Shown here in pieces: positions 16,187-24,589 of a stretch of DNA of 64,000 nt. The notes below the pieces were generated by a model, which searched no databases, was not told where the DNA came from, and saw only the letters and a list, made by a program, of their open reading frames with translations. A program made the position numbers and the translations under genes. Origin of the DNA: Acidobacteriota bacterium (GTDB lineage: Bacteria > Acidobacteriota > Terriglobia > Terriglobales > Acidobacteriaceae); NCBI GenBank assembly GCA_013289685.1, contig JABCZL010000008.1, forward strand, positions 274,946 to 338,945, given 5' to 3'. Numbering within the stretch: position 1 is the first letter of the stretch; every line of letters begins with the position of its first letter.

Positions 16187-17551
16187 TTATGGAGCCGCTA
16201 CGCAGCCGGGAAGCAGCGGCCCGGGAGAAAGCGATGGCAGCGTCGTTTCATCCGGGAAGCTGTAGGCCCCCAGGTTTGCCGGGGACGGCGACTCGAACGC
16301 AAACCATGGGAACAGAGCCATGTTCTGTGGGTGATAGGTGAGTCCATTCCCCGGAATCGTCGAGACTGGGTTCAGGGAGTCGAGAACCTCAACCACATCG
16401 CCGACTTCGAGGTTGTTCTGACAATTCCCACCACCGGTGAACGGATCCACACTCAACCACCACGGCGTCGCGTTGTTGATGAAGGGGTCATTGAAAGTCT
16501 CGGCCATTTCATGGCTCCAGGGCGTGATGTCCTCGAAACCAAAAAGGAAAAGACCGGGCGATAGCCAGCTGGAATAGTTCAGCACGTAAAGCCGCGGAAG
16601 ATTTCCATTCTGCGGGATTCCGGGCTCGTAGTCATAAGTGTGGTAGCCGATGATGCAGCAATTTTTGATGTTGCCGCCGTAGAACAGTACAGTGTTGTTG
16701 AAGAGGAACGTTGACATATCGTGGGTGGTGATGTCGCCCGCCAGTTCAGCGGCTCCGACAGGAGTGCTGCTGTCGAACGGGTAGGTCGCGGGGAAAAGCA
16801 GGTTCCCGAAGGTGTCGTAGTCGATGGCTCCCAGCACGGGCTGCCCCGCTGCATTGACGAAGTAATACCACGCGTTTGCCCCGTTGGCAGTGAGGAATGG
16901 CACCTGGATGGTTCTGCCAGTTCGGAGCTTGGGATACAGGATGGTGTGCCAGCCGTCCTGGTCGTCGCGCTCGCCGTCGCCGTGGTGGTGGTGGTGAAGA
17001 CGGTCGGCAAACGCGGCCCGCATCATCTGGTCGTTGAATTGACCGATACCATTGGTGTAGATGAACGGCTCAAACTCGGGAGACGAAAGAGCATTGTTGA
17101 CGACGTTTCCGTCGGGACCGAAGGTTAAGGCCACGCTGCCATCAGGACCCAGCAGTTCCACCGTAACCGGAACAATCGGAGCCTTAATCGACGTGCTCTG
17201 CCCGGATTCGGGCGGGTTTCCGACCATCGTGTAAGGCCAGACCGACTGCGCATTGCCGTTTCCGTCATACCCGGCATAGTTGAATTGATCGCTCCAGTTG
17301 ACGATGCTGTCGATGCCCGGGATTGAGGAAGACTCGGCGGTTTTGAGCCCCACAGAGTTCTTGGTGGTTCCGTATCTCTTCAAATTCTGGCTGGAATGGA
17401 GGGTGCTTGGCTTCATCGTACGCAGAGTGCTGGCTTGCAATTTTCGGCTTTGAATGGCTTGTTGGGCAAAGGCGGTTAACGTCGATGCAGCCACGAGTAG
17501 AGTGGCCAGACCGACCAGAGTGCACACTTTTCTTAACATCCTTCTTAACAT
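16187..17551 (-). CDS. secreted protein with HExxE metal-type motif and natural His run
   Basis: 454 residues with a signal peptide (VCTLVGLATLLVAASTLTAFA). WSHEMAETFNDP near residue 346-357 resembles the SHExxExxTDP motif of a group of secreted putative metalloproteases; H348 and E349 would be a metal ligand and the catalytic base. A run of five His at about 186-190 is followed by an acidic stretch (GDGERDDQD). NCCIIGYHTY is a conserved-looking core. Asn/Gly-rich composition suits an extracellular protein. Two start codons are close together (MLRRMLRK). Peptidase activity is inference. Confidence 0.65.
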   Translation of the reverse strand: MLRRMLRKVCTLVGLATLLVAASTLTAFAQQAIQSRKLQASTLRTMKPSTLHSSQNLKRYGTTKNSVGLKTAESSSIPGIDSIVNWSDQFNYAGYDGNGNAQSVWPYTMVGNPPESGQSTSIKAPIVPVTVELLGPDGSVALTFGPDGNVVNNALSSPEFEPFIYTNGIGQFNDQMMRAAFADRLHHHHHGDGERDDQDGWHTILYPKLRTGRTIQVPFLTANGANAWYYFVNAAGQPVLGAIDYDTFGNLLFPATYPFDSSTPVGAAELAGDITTHDMSTFLFNNTVLFYGGNIKNCCIIGYHTYDYEPGIPQNGNLPRLYVLNYSSWLSPGLFLFGFEDITPWSHEMAETFNDPFINNATPWWLSVDPFTGGGNCQNNLEVGDVVEVLDSLNPVSTIPGNGLTYHPQNMALFPWFAFESPSPANLGAYSFPDETTLPSLSPGPLLPGCVAAP

Positions 17552-17707
17552 CGAACTCTCCTGTGTTTTGAATGTCTAGTTTTGAGCCTCAGGGAAGGCG
17601 GCGGCAATATTGTCCGGAATTCCTGGTGGTGTCAATGTGAAAGATTTTTCACTCAGCTGCGAAGAGCATGTTCTTTCGTCGCGGGTGGCGATCAATCGCC
17701 GTCACGT

Positions 17708-17932
17708 TTATTGATCGCTGGAGTCCCCGTCGTCGAGATTGTCTCCCACAGACTTGGCCAGAAATCCGAGGCCACCGCATACGACAGCAAGGCCGATGCC
17801 CTCCCCTTCGGCCAGCACCCGTTCTGTCTTGCTGAAGATACTGATGGCTCGACCGCCCACAAGAAACGACAGGCCAGCAATGACAAACAAGAGCTGAGCC
17901 AAGCCTCGCAGCAGAGTCTTCATCTTCATCAT
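17708..17932 (-). CDS. small membrane protein (74 aa)
   Basis: MMKMKTLLRGLAQLLFVIAG opens one hydrophobic helix and a second weaker one follows (GIGLAVVCGGLGFLAKSV). The C-terminus is acidic (DNLDDGDSSDQ). Several ATGs are possible within the first four codons. It is divergent from the zinc-ribbon gene 29 bp away. No family recognised. Confidence 0.5.
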   Translation of the reverse strand: MMKMKTLLRGLAQLLFVIAGLSFLVGGRAISIFSKTERVLAEGEGIGLAVVCGGLGFLAKSVGDNLDDGDSSDQ

Positions 17933-17961
17933 TGCGTGTGGATTGTTATCATAGTAGAGAA

Positions 17962-18162
17962 ATGGCATTTCCTATCAAAGTCTGCGCGGTATGCTCCGAG
18001 GAGTTCGAACTGAAGCCGGGGAAGCCCGGCTTTGCCAACCGCTGTCCGGCTTGCAGCGAGCCTGAGAATGCCGACCCCGCGCCGAAGCGGACCGTCGACA
18101 AAGAAGCGAACGAGGCGCGCCGGGCCGCGATGCGCAATCTTCTCTACCGCAAAGACAGCTGA
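17962..18162 (+). CDS. small zinc-ribbon protein (66 aa)
   Basis: [20 protein letters not shown] contains one CxxC knuckle and [10 protein letters not shown] gives the second, a compact two-knuckle zinc ribbon. The tail is basic ([16 protein letters not shown]). Such proteins often bind nucleic acid or partner proteins; the role here is unknown. It precedes the orphan permease by 76 bp on the same strand. Confidence 0.65.
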   Translation: MAFPIKVCAVCSEEFELKPGKPGFANRCPACSEPENADPAPKRTVDKEANEARRAAMRNLLYRKDS

Positions 18163-18238
18163 GCGTGCCTGGATTGTGGTTCCGACGTCATTTCGTTCTT
18201 CGACCCACTCCGGCGGCGCGCTGAGTTACACTTTGGGC

Positions 18239-20761
18239 GTGGTCCGCATCGGGTCCATCGCGCGTTGGATCGAAACTCTCGGGCAGGACGTTCGCTACGC
18301 GGCTCGCGGACTGCGCAAGGCGCCCGGCTTTACTCTGGTGGCCGTGCTGACGCTGGCCCTCGGGATCGGCGGCTCGACAACGATTTTCAGCGCGGTCGAT
18401 GCACTTCTTCTGCGTCCTCTTCCTTATCCTGATCAAGACCGGCTCGTGTCTCTATCGAATACCTATACGAAATATCCGCGCGAGCGCGGACCGGTCTCAG
18501 GCACGGACGTGGCCCACTGGAGAACCGACAACCAGGTATTCGAGCAAATCGAGTGCGTGTCGTGGCCGGACATGGTGGCCATGTCGGGCGCGGGCTCTGC
18601 GGAACGCGTCGGTGTGCAGCACGTTAGTGTGCGGCTATTTTCGCTGCTGGGTGTCAAAACTTTCTTAGGCACCATCCCCACGGACGCCCTGTCTGAGAAG
18701 AAGGGATCGGACGGTGTCGCAATCAGCTATGAATTCTGGCAGCACCATTTCGGGGGTGACCCGAATGTGCTTGGGCGCACTATCTTCGTCGACACCGCGT
18801 CAACCACGGTGATAGCGGTTCTGAATCCTGGATTCAACCTCTTTGGCACAGGTGTCCCCGAGGCTTACTACATCCACGGCATGGCAGATCCAGCGGACTC
18901 CGGTTTCGATGATCCCCGATTTCTGGTTGGCATTGGAAAGTTGAAGCCGGGTGTTTCCGTGGAGCAGGCTCAAACCGCCATGAATGTCACGGCGCTTCAT
19001 CTGGCCCAGGTTTTTCCCAAAGTCTACACAGGCATGGGAGTGAAAGTTGAGCCCTTGCAGAAGGGGCTGTTCGGCTGGTCGGCGGAGGTCATCTACTTGC
19101 TCTTCGCAGCGGTGGGGTTCGTTCTGCTGATTGCATGTACGAACGTCGCCAACCTGCTGTTGGTTCGCGGGGACGGGCGGCGCAGGGAAATTGGAGTGCG
19201 CGTCGCTCTGGGCGCAAGCCGGAGAAGTCTAATCCAGCAACTCTTGACCGAGAGTGTTTTACTCTCCCTGGCCGGCGGGGCAGCGGGTCTGATTTTGTCT
19301 TTCGCGGGCGTCCGGATTCTGGTTGCGCTGTCCAAATACCTGCTTCCGACAGCAGGAGTTTCTGTGAATGGCCGGGTTTTATTCTTTACGTTCGGCGTCT
19401 GCGTTCTGACCGGCCTGGTGTTCGGGCTGATCCCGGCTTACCGGGCATCGAAAAACGACCCGAATGAATGTTTGCGAGAGGGAGGCCGGAGCACAGCGAC
19501 CAAGTCCCGCCATCGCACGCGAAACATCCTGGTGGTGGCGGAGATTGCGGTGGCGTTGGTCTCGTTGATTTGTGCGGGGCTGATGATCAATACGGTGGCT
19601 CGTATCCTGCGCACCAGTCCGGGTTTCAATTCCGACCATCTGCTAACGGCAGAAGTGCGGCTGACCGGGGAGAAGTACATGGACGCCACTGGTCAGGATA
19701 AAACAGGGTTTAATGTGATCCAGCCGGGAGTGAAAATTTTCTGCCGGCAGGTGCTCGAGAGGGTTCGAGAAATACCCGGCGTCGAAAGTGTGGCTTTGGT
19801 CGACTGGCTTCCGCTCGCCGATAACGCCCAACATGCTTTTCCGGACTTCACGATTGTAGGCCGGAGTACGGATCTTTCGGCAGAAAAGCCAAGCATAATC
19901 CTGGATGGTGTGAGTGCGGGTTATTTTCAGTTGATGGGCATTCCGATCGTGCGCGGCCGCGGCGTCACCGAGCAGGACACGGAGACATCTGCGCCGGTGG
20001 TCGTGATTAGCGAAGCGATGGCGCAAAAGTTCTGGCCCAACGAAGATCCCATCGGGCGGGAGATCACGTTCGATTCCTCCCCGGAGGAACGGCCGCGACA
20101 GATCGTCGGCATCGTGGGAAACGTGAAACAGTTTGAGCTGATCCGCGAATCGCAACCCCAGGCGTATGTCTCGTATTTGCAGTTGCCAGCGCATACGGTG
20201 CCGGGCTGGACGGAGAGCCGGGTTCACAAGAGCCTGGTTATCGGCACTCGATCTACCTCCGCGGCGCTGATCGAGAACGTTCGGAGAACAATCTCGAGCC
20301 TGGCACCAGATTCAGCCGTGTCCGGAGTCACGACGGTGGAGAAGACGGTCTCGAATTCGGCTCGGCCCTGGACGGTTCTCTCTGAAATGCTGGGACTCTT
20401 TGCCGCGATGGGCTTGATTCTTGCCGCGGTCGGAATTTACGGGGTGATTTCGTACTCGGTCAGCGAACGCAGCCATGAGCTTGGCCTGCGCATGGCACTG
20501 GGAGCGCAACGCGGACACGTGGTCCGACTGGTGTTGGGACAGGCCATGATGCTGTCGGTCGTCGGCGTCGTCATTGGCGTGGCCGCATCTTTTGCCGCGG
20601 CGCCCTTGCTGGCGGAATTCCTCTACGGGGTGAAACCCCACGACGTGCTGACTTTAGTTTTGGTTTCGTTGCTTCTGATCGCGGTGACGTTTTTCGCCAG
20701 CTATATCCCGGCTCGGCACGCTACTCTGATTGATCCCATGGAGACGCTGCGGCACGATTAG
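18239..20761 (+). CDS. MacB/FtsX-type ABC permease, acidobacterial orphan (ADOP) type
   Basis: About 840 residues from a GTG that starts [20 protein letters not shown]. Duplicated architecture: membrane helix 1 (about 31-53), MacB-like periplasmic core, three-helix FtsX domain (about 281-400, containing [15 protein letters not shown]), second periplasmic core, second FtsX domain (about 714-838, [13 protein letters not shown]). It ends [18 protein letters not shown], the usual ADOP terminus. No ATPase gene is adjacent, as is typical for this group. Function in export or envelope mechanotransmission is inferred from MacB. The open frame extends upstream to 18032, but that part overlaps the zinc-ribbon gene and does not look coding. 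Confidence 0.88.
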   Translation: MVRIGSIARWIETLGQDVRYAARGLRKAPGFTLVAVLTLALGIGGSTTIFSAVDALLLRPLPYPDQDRLVSLSNTYTKYPRERGPVSGTDVAHWRTDNQVFEQIECVSWPDMVAMSGAGSAERVGVQHVSVRLFSLLGVKTFLGTIPTDALSEKKGSDGVAISYEFWQHHFGGDPNVLGRTIFVDTASTTVIAVLNPGFNLFGTGVPEAYYIHGMADPADSGFDDPRFLVGIGKLKPGVSVEQAQTAMNVTALHLAQVFPKVYTGMGVKVEPLQKGLFGWSAEVIYLLFAAVGFVLLIACTNVANLLLVRGDGRRREIGVRVALGASRRSLIQQLLTESVLLSLAGGAAGLILSFAGVRILVALSKYLLPTAGVSVNGRVLFFTFGVCVLTGLVFGLIPAYRASKNDPNECLREGGRSTATKSRHRTRNILVVAEIAVALVSLICAGLMINTVARILRTSPGFNSDHLLTAEVRLTGEKYMDATGQDKTGFNVIQPGVKIFCRQVLERVREIPGVESVALVDWLPLADNAQHAFPDFTIVGRSTDLSAEKPSIILDGVSAGYFQLMGIPIVRGRGVTEQDTETSAPVVVISEAMAQKFWPNEDPIGREITFDSSPEERPRQIVGIVGNVKQFELIRESQPQAYVSYLQLPAHTVPGWTESRVHKSLVIGTRSTSAALIENVRRTISSLAPDSAVSGVTTVEKTVSNSARPWTVLSEMLGLFAAMGLILAAVGIYGVISYSVSERSHELGLRMALGAQRGHVVRLVLGQAMMLSVVGVVIGVAASFAAAPLLAEFLYGVKPHDVLTLVLVSLLLIAVTFFASYIPARHATLIDPMETLRHD

Positions 20762-20795
20762 TTGTCGAAAGGGAGTTTCCGTTTCAAACTCAGGC

Positions 20796-20847
20796 CTAAA
20801 AGCCGCGCTGCGCGCAGCGGACGGACGAATGCGTCCGTCCCTACATA
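20796..20847. repeat. palindromic repeat, family C-like (GGACGGACG...CGTCCGTCC)
   Basis: GCCGCGCTGCGCGCAGCGG is followed by GGACGGACGAATGCGTCCGTCC and CTACAT. It lies between the convergent permease and hydrolase genes and resembles copies near 28482 and 55693. Confidence 0.65.
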
Positions 20848-20854
20848 GGCCTTG

Positions 20855-22531
20855 CTACTGCTTGGCGATCCAGGTCGCCATTTTGTCCAGCGCGACCGGC
20901 GACATGGTTTCCTGAATCTGTGCGTATTCGGCGGGGGAGCCGGTCTTGGCGCTCTGGAATAAGTGGTTCAGGCCAGTCAGTTCGTCGACCTCGACGTGTT
21001 GATTGCCGGATTCTGCCAGTGCTTTGCGGATGGCCGAAAGATTCTGGCTGGGCAGCACCTGCTTGTCGAGGGAGCCGTTGATGGCGAGCACGGGGCAGGT
21101 GACTTTGCGCAGCGCGATGGCGGGATCGTAGGTCAGGAAGTAACGGAACCACACCGAGGTGAGCTGCTTGATTTGAAGGCCGATCTGGCCCTCCGGAACG
21201 TCGCCGGCCATCTTTTCTTTCAGTTTCTTTTCTAAGATGATCGCGTCTTTTTCGGTCTCGACCAGGGTGAGCATCTCTCTAAGTTTGGCCGCGTTCTTGG
21301 CGGCCTCTTCGGGACTTTTGCCGCCGGCGACCTCGATTGCCTCTCCTTGCGCCGGCAGTATCTGATCTCCCGGAACGCCGGTGCCGGCCATCATCACGAT
21401 GAAGGCGACGTCTTTATTGCGGGCCGCGATCATGGGGGCGATGACTCCGCCCTCGCTGTGGCCGATCAGGCCGATTTTGTGGGGATCGACTTCGGCGCGC
21501 GTTTTCAGATAGGCGATGCCGGCTTCAGTGTCAGTGGCGAAATCGGCAGTGGTCGCAGTTGAGAAATCTCCCGTCGATTTAGCGGTGCCGCGGTCGTCGG
21601 CGCGCAGCACGGCAATCCCGTGGCGAGTCAAATAGTCTGACAGAACCAGGAAGGGCTTGTGGCCGAGCAGGGTCTCGTCACGATCCTGCGGGCCGGAGCC
21701 GGTGATGAGCACGACCGCCGGAAACGGGCCCTTGCCCTGCGGAATGGTCAGGGTTGCGGCCAGCGTGACGTTCTGTACTTTGTTGTCATAGGCGACGTCT
21801 TCGTCGCGGTAAGGATAGGGCTTCACCGGATTCTGGGGGCGTTTCAGTTCCAGCTCCGCTTCATCCTTCACCCGCTTCAGGACGAGGGGATGAGTGCCAC
21901 CCATTTGCGTGAAGGTTCCGTCGATGGAGGACACGTCGGCAGCGATCTTGCCGTCGAAGGCTCCTTCGATCTTTTTCACTTCAATCTTGAGCGATGAGCC
22001 GTCGCGGGTGACGGAGGAGGTGGGGATGTCTTTTGCGCCCTGATCCGGACTGTCCAGAGTCGCGGTCAGGCCGTCTTCAATGCTGACGATGTGGAAGACG
22101 ACGCGCAGCTTGATGGATCCGAGATCGAGTGTTCCCATCCAGGCGCCGTCGATGTCGGAAGGTTTGACAGCCTTCGGCGCGCCGCGTTTGAAATCGAGCG
22201 GAAAGCTCTGACCTTGCTGCGTCCACGTTCCCGAAAGTGAGTTTCCGTCGGCGGCGACCTTGGCTTCGTACTTGCCCTGGATGATGGCCAGTTCCAGGCT
22301 CAGCTTGGCATCCTTCAGCGAAATCGAGCTCACCGGAATACCGTTTGCGCCCGCTTGGTCAAGGCTGTCCATGGTCGCTTTCAGGCTGCCGTCGGGCGCT
22401 TTGGTGACGTGCAGGACGAGGCGGAGCTTGGCGCCAGCGTCGAGGGTGCCTTGCCAGTCGCCGGTAATATCTTGCGCGTGAGCCAGGCAGGCGATCAGAA
22501 AAAAAACTCCCAACAACATCCATCGCTTCAT
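20855..22531 (-). CDS. exported alpha/beta hydrolase with two N-terminal beta domains
   Basis: 558 residues. Signal peptide MKRWMLLGVFFLIACLAHAQ, then two related domains of about 100 residues beginning DITGDWQGTLDAG and DIDGAWMGTLDLG, then an alpha/beta hydrolase at about 265-558. The nucleophile is Ser359 in GHSEGG, with the acid in NGSLDKQV and His in LTGLNHLFQ. An AAGGAG precedes the chosen ATG. It is the last gene of the minus-strand group 24430-20855. The first two domains are homologous to the lipoprotein encoded just upstream, so the two exported proteins share a binding module. Substrate unknown; esterase-like activity is likely. Confidence 0.82.
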   Translation of the reverse strand: MKRWMLLGVFFLIACLAHAQDITGDWQGTLDAGAKLRLVLHVTKAPDGSLKATMDSLDQAGANGIPVSSISLKDAKLSLELAIIQGKYEAKVAADGNSLSGTWTQQGQSFPLDFKRGAPKAVKPSDIDGAWMGTLDLGSIKLRVVFHIVSIEDGLTATLDSPDQGAKDIPTSSVTRDGSSLKIEVKKIEGAFDGKIAADVSSIDGTFTQMGGTHPLVLKRVKDEAELELKRPQNPVKPYPYRDEDVAYDNKVQNVTLAATLTIPQGKGPFPAVVLITGSGPQDRDETLLGHKPFLVLSDYLTRHGIAVLRADDRGTAKSTGDFSTATTADFATDTEAGIAYLKTRAEVDPHKIGLIGHSEGGVIAPMIAARNKDVAFIVMMAGTGVPGDQILPAQGEAIEVAGGKSPEEAAKNAAKLREMLTLVETEKDAIILEKKLKEKMAGDVPEGQIGLQIKQLTSVWFRYFLTYDPAIALRKVTCPVLAINGSLDKQVLPSQNLSAIRKALAESGNQHVEVDELTGLNHLFQSAKTGSPAEYAQIQETMSPVALDKMATWIAKQ

Positions 22532-22574
22532 AACGTCGTCACTCCTTAAATGCTCACTGCTGTATGCGCGGCCT

Positions 22575-23378
22575 TCACTGCTTGGGCGCATCCGCCGTAG
22601 CTGGCTTGGAAGCCTCCGGGCTGGCCTCTTCTTTCGTGCGCTTCAGGCTCAAGGCCCGGGCCGGGTCGTCGCCCTGGATCCAGTCGCCGGTCATCGTGTC
22701 CAGTGCCTTGTTGATCTTGACCTGGACAATCACGTTCACTTGCTTCAGGTTGATTTTGATCGAGTTCCCCTTGCGAGTTACGGCGGTTGCCGGCCATCCC
22801 TTGATGCCCATCATTTCGGGCAGATCGGCGGTCGCCGTCAGTCCATCCGCGGTGTTCTTGATGTGGAAGGTCACATGATTTTTCTCGATGCGCCCACCTT
22901 CCCCGTGCGTCTCGTAGATGCCCTCCCACATGCCGTCAATATCGGAGGGCGGAGCGGGATCGTGCGTCATCTTCATGGGCGTCGTAGTCTTGCTCAGAGT
23001 TAGCGGCATCTTCTGTCCGCCGGTGCCCTGCGTCCAGTTCCCGCTGATCGAGCCGTTCCCTTTGAGCGCACCGTCGAAGACTCCTTTGATGATGTTCACG
23101 GTGAAATGCACCTTGGAGGCGTCGAGGACGATGGAATCGACGGGGGCGCCGGCGGCCGCCTGGTCGGGGCTGTCCATCGTGGCCTTGAGAGTTCCGTCGG
23201 CGTTCCTGGTGATATGCAGGACCATCCGCAACTCGCCCATGGGAGTGGTCAAGGGGCCTTGCCAGTCACCGGTGATATCTTGCGCCTGGGCCGCGCACCC
23301 GGCGGCCAGAACGATCAAAGCAAGCCCGAACCCCTGTTTCATCCGGGTGTTTCCTTTTCCATTGCTGCTCGTTGCCAT
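22575..23378 (-). CDS. putative lipoprotein with two beta domains (paralog of hydrolase N-terminus)
   Basis: 267 residues. The signal ends in LAAGC, a canonical lipobox, so Cys would be lipidated. The mature protein has two repeats: DITGDWQGPLTTPMGELRM and DIDGMWEGIYETHGEGG, each with the TATxDSPDQ/TATADLPE strand. These are homologous to the first 225 residues of the hydrolase downstream, pointing to gene duplication and domain gain. GGGAGG lies 7 bases before the ATG at 23378, which abuts the stop of the SdpI-like gene; an in-frame ATG at 23342 is an alternative. The C-terminal tail is Ala/Glu/Pro-rich. Confidence 0.75.
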   Translation of the reverse strand: MATSSNGKGNTRMKQGFGLALIVLAAGCAAQAQDITGDWQGPLTTPMGELRMVLHITRNADGTLKATMDSPDQAAAGAPVDSIVLDASKVHFTVNIIKGVFDGALKGNGSISGNWTQGTGGQKMPLTLSKTTTPMKMTHDPAPPSDIDGMWEGIYETHGEGGRIEKNHVTFHIKNTADGLTATADLPEMMGIKGWPATAVTRKGNSIKINLKQVNVIVQVKINKALDTMTGDWIQGDDPARALSLKRTKEEASPEASKPATADAPKQ

Positions 23379-24071
23379 TCACAATCCTCCCTGTCGTTCC
23401 AGCTGTTTGTAGAACACGAGAGAGTATATGACGGGAGCGAGCGCCGCAACGAGAATCGCCGCGATTGGCAGCCAGAAGGGCGCGCGCAGAAGCACGGCGA
23501 CCAGACCCAGCAGGCCTCCGGCAAAAAAAGTTCTGGCGGCGAAACGGTGGGTGGCGTTCCACACTTGTTCGCTGGCAATGGTCCACGGGGTGCGCACGCC
23601 GACGTAGAAATTTCGCCGCACTTTGCCCAGAACGTTTCCCAGCAATGCAATCAGAAGGCTAACGCCGCCTTCGAGAGCGCGGCTTACGTCGATTGCAACT
23701 CCCAGGGCTGAAGCCAGGATGAGCAGCTGAACGTAGGCCAGCAGGGCGACGATGATGATCATGATGTAGAGGTAGGTCGCGCGGAAGGAGTCCACTTCGA
23801 ACTTCTTCGGCGAGAGCCAGGGCAGAGCGGAAAATAGCAGGACAATGCCGAGCATGAAGCCAGGGCCGTAGACGAATAGCGACCACTTCGGGCCCCAGCC
23901 GTCCACCTGTCCATGAACGTCCCAATGTACGGGGACGATGTTCGGGAGCTGGGGGTACGCAACGATCGTTCCAACCAGCGTAGCGAGAATTACTGCCGCG
24001 GCGCCCAGGTAGTATTTCTGATTGATCGTCATCTTGTTGATCGTCTTGTTGGCAGTCGGATTCGTTGTCAT
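23379..24071 (-). CDS. SdpI-family membrane protein (DUF1648 + SdpI)
   Basis: 230 residues with about six membrane helices. The N-terminal part carries LPNIVPVHWDVHGQVDGWGPKW, the DUF1648 signature. The C-terminal half has the SdpI pattern GNVLGKVRRNFYVGVRTPWT followed by VWNATHRFAA. In Bacillus, SdpI gives immunity to the SdpC toxin and inactivates the repressor SdpR by sequestering it at the membrane. Here the gene overlaps the ArsR-type repressor by 4 bp, the same order as sdpR-sdpI. No SdpC-like toxin is visible nearby. Confidence 0.85.
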   Translation of the reverse strand: MTTNPTANKTINKMTINQKYYLGAAAVILATLVGTIVAYPQLPNIVPVHWDVHGQVDGWGPKWSLFVYGPGFMLGIVLLFSALPWLSPKKFEVDSFRATYLYIMIIIVALLAYVQLLILASALGVAIDVSRALEGGVSLLIALLGNVLGKVRRNFYVGVRTPWTIASEQVWNATHRFAARTFFAGGLLGLVAVLLRAPFWLPIAAILVAALAPVIYSLVFYKQLERQGGL

Positions 24072-24430
24072 TTTTCGTCTTCTTCCGGGGACCTGTTCGT
24101 CCCGGACTTATCGTCTTTCGGCCGAGCATCTTTCTGCGGCGCATTCTTTGGCCGAGCTTCGCTGCCGCGCATTAAATCCATGGCCCAGGCCATCAAGTCC
24201 TGCACCACGGTGGTGTTCAGGCCATACCAGATCTGCTGGCCGTCGCGGCGGCTGGTGAGCAGATCGGCCTCTTTCAACACGGAGAAATGGTGCGACATGG
24301 TTGGTTTGGTCATGTCGAAGCGCTCGGCTAAATCGCCGGCCGTCATCTCGCCGCGGCGTAAGAGGCGCAGAATCTCACGGCGCGTGGGATCGGCGATTGC
24401 CTTGAACGCTTCGTTGGAGGACGGTGCCAT
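24068..24430 (-). CDS. ArsR-family autorepressor, SdpR-like
   Basis: 120 residues. Winged helix-turn-helix at about 8-85: FKAIADPTRREILRLL, MTAGDLAERFDMTKPTMSHH and the wing LLTSRRDGQQIWYGLNTTVV. This matches the SdpR/autorepressor branch of ArsR, with no metal-binding Cys. The tail after residue 90 is long, charged and probably disordered. First gene of the group 24430-20855 and overlaps the SdpI-like gene by an ATGA. By analogy it represses its own operon until the membrane partner captures it. Confidence 0.85.
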   Translation of the reverse strand: MAPSSNEAFKAIADPTRREILRLLRRGEMTAGDLAERFDMTKPTMSHHFSVLKEADLLTSRRDGQQIWYGLNTTVVQDLMAWAMDLMRGSEARPKNAPQKDARPKDDKSGTNRSPEEDEK

Positions 24431-24589
24431 AGTTAGATCGACGTGTAATTAGACAACCATCGAAATATAAGACGGGGAGCAGGGTTTGTCAAGGGCTGTC
24501 GCGAAGGCGCGAAACAGCGCTTGGGGCAGGCCGTTTGCCGGGGTAGAATGACCTTGGATCACTGGCCGACCCCTCACGGCCCGTAAGTA
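24431..24589. promoter_or_regulatory. divergent control region of the SdpR-like operon
   Basis: The first 45 bases beside the repressor start are unusually AT-rich for this window. They contain two TTAGA(T/C) direct repeats 14 bases apart (in TTAGATCGACGTGTAATTAG and onward). This is the natural place for an ArsR-type operator. I could not define a clean palindrome. Confidence 0.35.

Noticed and set aside
23379..24430. Classical toxin-immunity (sdpABC) locus
   Set aside because: Only the SdpR and SdpI counterparts exist; no SdpC-like toxin or SdpA/SdpB maturation genes were found within the window.
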